This document shows positions 4,634-6,213 of a stretch of DNA of 6,213 nucleotides, one piece after another. The position numbers were made by a program, and so were the translations under genes. Position 1 is the first letter of the stretch. Every line of letters begins with the position of its first letter. The DNA comes from Oscillospiraceae bacterium (lineage in GTDB: Bacteria > Bacillota_A > Clostridia > Oscillospirales > Oscillospiraceae): positions 1-6,213 of the forward strand of contig JAFTKA010000032.1 of assembly GCA_017456105.1 (NCBI GenBank), read 5' to 3'. The notes below the pieces were generated by a model, which did not search any database, was not told where the DNA came from, and was given only the letters and a program-made list of their open reading frames with translations.

Positions 4634-6013
4634 ATGATTTCCAAAGCTATCTGTGAACGTGTCCTCCGGGCGGCGGTAGCCACCGGGGCGGACTATGCGG
4701 AAATTTTTGCGGAGAATACCGTCAATCACGCCATCAATATGATCGCTTCCAAGGTGGATTCCATCAAGGATACGGTGGTGGCCGGTGCGGCGGTGCGGGT
4801 ATATAAGGGTCTGAGAAGCGTGATGGCTTCCACCGTGGATACCTCCGAGGAGGGCCTTATTCGCTGTGCTCAGCAGGCTGCCGATGCTCTGGGGCAGGGA
4901 TCAGCTCAGATCGATATCGTGCTGAAAGAGCGGGTATTTGGCGACATTCACCCGGTGAAGATCGTGCCCAGCTCCGTTTCCAACCGGGAAAAGGTGGAAA
5001 TCCTGAAGGAGGGCTATTTTGCCGCCAAGGATTACAGCGAGAATATCCGGCAGGTTACAGGCTTTTTGCTGGATGTGGATCACAATATCCTGATCGCAAA
5101 CACCGAGGGGCTGTACGCACAGGATCGGCAGGTAAGAACCAGACTGTCCGTGTCCGCGGTTGCGGAGGTGGACGGTCAGACTCAGACCGGTGCATTTAAT
5201 CCCGGCAGACGTATGGGTCTTGAGATGTTTGATACGGTGGTCCCCAAGGAAGTGGGTATTGCCGCCGCCCGGCAGGCAGTTACCATGGCCGGTGCGGGCT
5301 ATTGTCCGGCGGGTGTGATGCCTGTTGCCATCGAAAACGGCTTTGGCGGCGTCATCTTCCACGAGGCCTGCGGACACTCCCTGGAGGCTTCCTCCGTGGC
5401 CTACGGGCAGAGTCAGTTTACAGGAAAGCTGGGCCAGAAGATCGCAAACGAAAAGGTTGCTGCCATTGACGATGGCACGATCCCGGGTGCCTGGGGTTCT
5501 GTCAACATTGATGACGAGGGTACGCCCGCCCGAAAGAATGTATTGATCGAAAAGGGCGTGCTGAAGTCCTATATGATCGATAAGTTCAATGGCCGGAGAA
5601 TGGGCATGGAATCCACCGGCAACGCCCGTCGGGAAAACTACAGCTACACCCCCACCTCCCGTATGACCAATACCTATATTGCTCCCGGTGATGACAAGAA
5701 TGAGGACATTATCGCCTCCATTGAGTACGGCCTTTATGCCAAACAGATGGGCGGCGGCTCGGTCAACCCCGTTACCGGTGAATTTAACTTTGCGGTGAAC
5801 GAGGGCTATCTGATTCGCAACGGCAAGATCTGCGAGCCTGTACGGGGTGCAAGCCTGGTGGGTAAGGGCAGTGAAGTCATTCAAAACATCGATATGGTGG
5901 GAACGGATCTGGATATGGGTCAGGGTATGTGCGGCTCTTCCAGCGGCTCGGTGCCTACCAATGTGGGACAGCCCCTGATCCGGGTGAGCTCCATTACTGT
6001 GGGAGGTAGATGA
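4634..6013 (+). CDS. tldD: Metalloprotease TldD
   Basis: The 459-residue protein is the catalytic partner of the TldD/TldE protease. In Escherichia coli this complex degrades unfolded or flexible polypeptides, such as the CcdA antitoxin, and removes the leader from microcin B17; it acts in the cytoplasm. The zinc motif HEACGH is at 243-248 (His243, catalytic Glu244, His248). A cysteine in the C-terminal segment GMCGSSSGSVPTNVGQP (Cys433) matches the third metal ligand known for the family. The length fits full-size TldD. Other family segments are the N-terminal YAEIFAE region and the RRENYSYTPTSRMTNTYI segment near residue 340. The ATG at 4634 has AAGGAG (4621-4626) seven bases upstream. The partner gene starts one base after the stop, as in other tldD-tldE operons. 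No modified-peptide gene cluster is visible here, so a general proteolytic role is the safer reading. Confidence 0.95.
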   Translation: MISKAICERVLRAAVATGADYAEIFAENTVNHAINMIASKVDSIKDTVVAGAAVRVYKGLRSVMASTVDTSEEGLIRCAQQAADALGQGSAQIDIVLKERVFGDIHPVKIVPSSVSNREKVEILKEGYFAAKDYSENIRQVTGFLLDVDHNILIANTEGLYAQDRQVRTRLSVSAVAEVDGQTQTGAFNPGRRMGLEMFDTVVPKEVGIAAARQAVTMAGAGYCPAGVMPVAIENGFGGVIFHEACGHSLEASSVAYGQSQFTGKLGQKIANEKVAAIDDGTIPGAWGSVNIDDEGTPARKNVLIEKGVLKSYMIDKFNGRRMGMESTGNARRENYSYTPTSRMTNTYIAPGDDKNEDIIASIEYGLYAKQMGGGSVNPVTGEFNFAVNEGYLIRNGKICEPVRGASLVGKGSEVIQNIDMVGTDLDMGQGMCGSSSGSVPTNVGQPLIRVSSITVGGR

Positions 6014-6014
6014 T

Positions 6015-6213
6015 ATGCTTTTTGCAGAATTTAAGAAGATCTGTATGGAAAAGGCTCAGGCGTTGGGTCTTACAGAGTACGAATTGTACTATCAGGCCGG
6101 ACAGGGCGTCAGTGTAGAAGTGTTCCAGCAGGAGATCAATGAGTTTAGTGCCTCCAATGAGGGCGGCGTATGCTTCCGGTGTATCGTAAACGGAAAGATG
6201 GGTTATGCCGCCA
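6015..6213 (+). CDS. TldE/PmbA-like protease subunit (5' part only)
   Basis: Sixty-six codons are visible before the window ends. The sequence begins MLFAEFKKICMEKAQALG, followed by YELYYQAGQGVSVEVFQQEINEFSASNEGGV, then RCIVNGKMGYAA. This is the N-terminal pattern of the TldD/PmbA superfamily: a helix, a strand pair and the glycine-rich turn. As the second gene directly after tldD it is expected to encode TldE/PmbA, the partner subunit that lacks the zinc site in characterised examples, but that part is outside the window. The ATG at 6015 is supported by GGAGG at 6002-6006, eight bases upstream and inside the end of tldD. The single base between stop and start suggests translational coupling. 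Confidence 0.88.
   Translation, partial: MLFAEFKKICMEKAQALGLTEYELYYQAGQGVSVEVFQQEINEFSASNEGGVCFRCIVNGKMGYAA

Noticed and set aside
4901..5884. Long open frame of 327 codons opposite tldD
   Set aside because: It is antisense to a gene with all its catalytic motifs and has no recognisable domain or start signal.
4634..6213. Peptide-modification (RiPP) cluster around tldD/tldE
   Set aside because: The family can process modified peptides, but no precursor peptide, cyclase or exporter gene is present in the window. The neighbours are a sortase and malic enzyme.

Overview
The window looks like a piece of chromosome from a low-to-mid GC Gram-positive anaerobe of the class Clostridia, probably an Oscillospirales-type gut bacterium. 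This is inferred from the split transketolase, a class B sortase, strong AGGAGG-type ribosome binding sites, strong -35/-10 promoters, compact hairpin terminators, and a type of intergenic palindromic repeat I associate with such genomes. No rRNA, tRNA, CRISPR array or transposase gene is visible.

Layout. Positions 1-1263 hold the end of an operon for a two-subunit transketolase (the last 93 codons of the N-terminal subunit, then the complete C-terminal subunit), closed by a strong terminator. Positions 1264-2482 are AT-richer and accessory in character. They contain a divergent pair, a small secreted lipoprotein (minus strand) and a 68-residue Cro/C1-type helix-turn-helix regulator (plus strand). 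Between the two genes lies a near-perfect promoter overlapped by two copies of an ACCGA-N4-GGTTA box. The pair is flanked on both sides by a 76-bp direct repeat made of small palindromes, and by hairpin terminators. Positions 2483-4508 hold a minus-strand pair: a class B sortase followed 31 bp later by an NAD(P)-dependent malic enzyme. From 4568 onward a plus-strand operon begins with tldD and continues into the start of tldE/pmbA, which runs off the window. The sortase and tldD are transcribed from back-to-back promoters.

How the parts fit together. Transketolase (non-oxidative pentose phosphate pathway) and malic enzyme (malate to pyruvate) are central carbon metabolism. TldD and TldE form a heteromeric zinc protease that acts on unfolded or modified peptides. 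The sortase is a membrane-anchored transpeptidase with no visible substrate here. The most interesting part is the lipoprotein/HTH cassette: the arrangement suggests a small self-contained regulatory unit, with the HTH protein probably acting at the two boxes, bounded by direct repeats. This is inference; the function of the lipoprotein is unknown.
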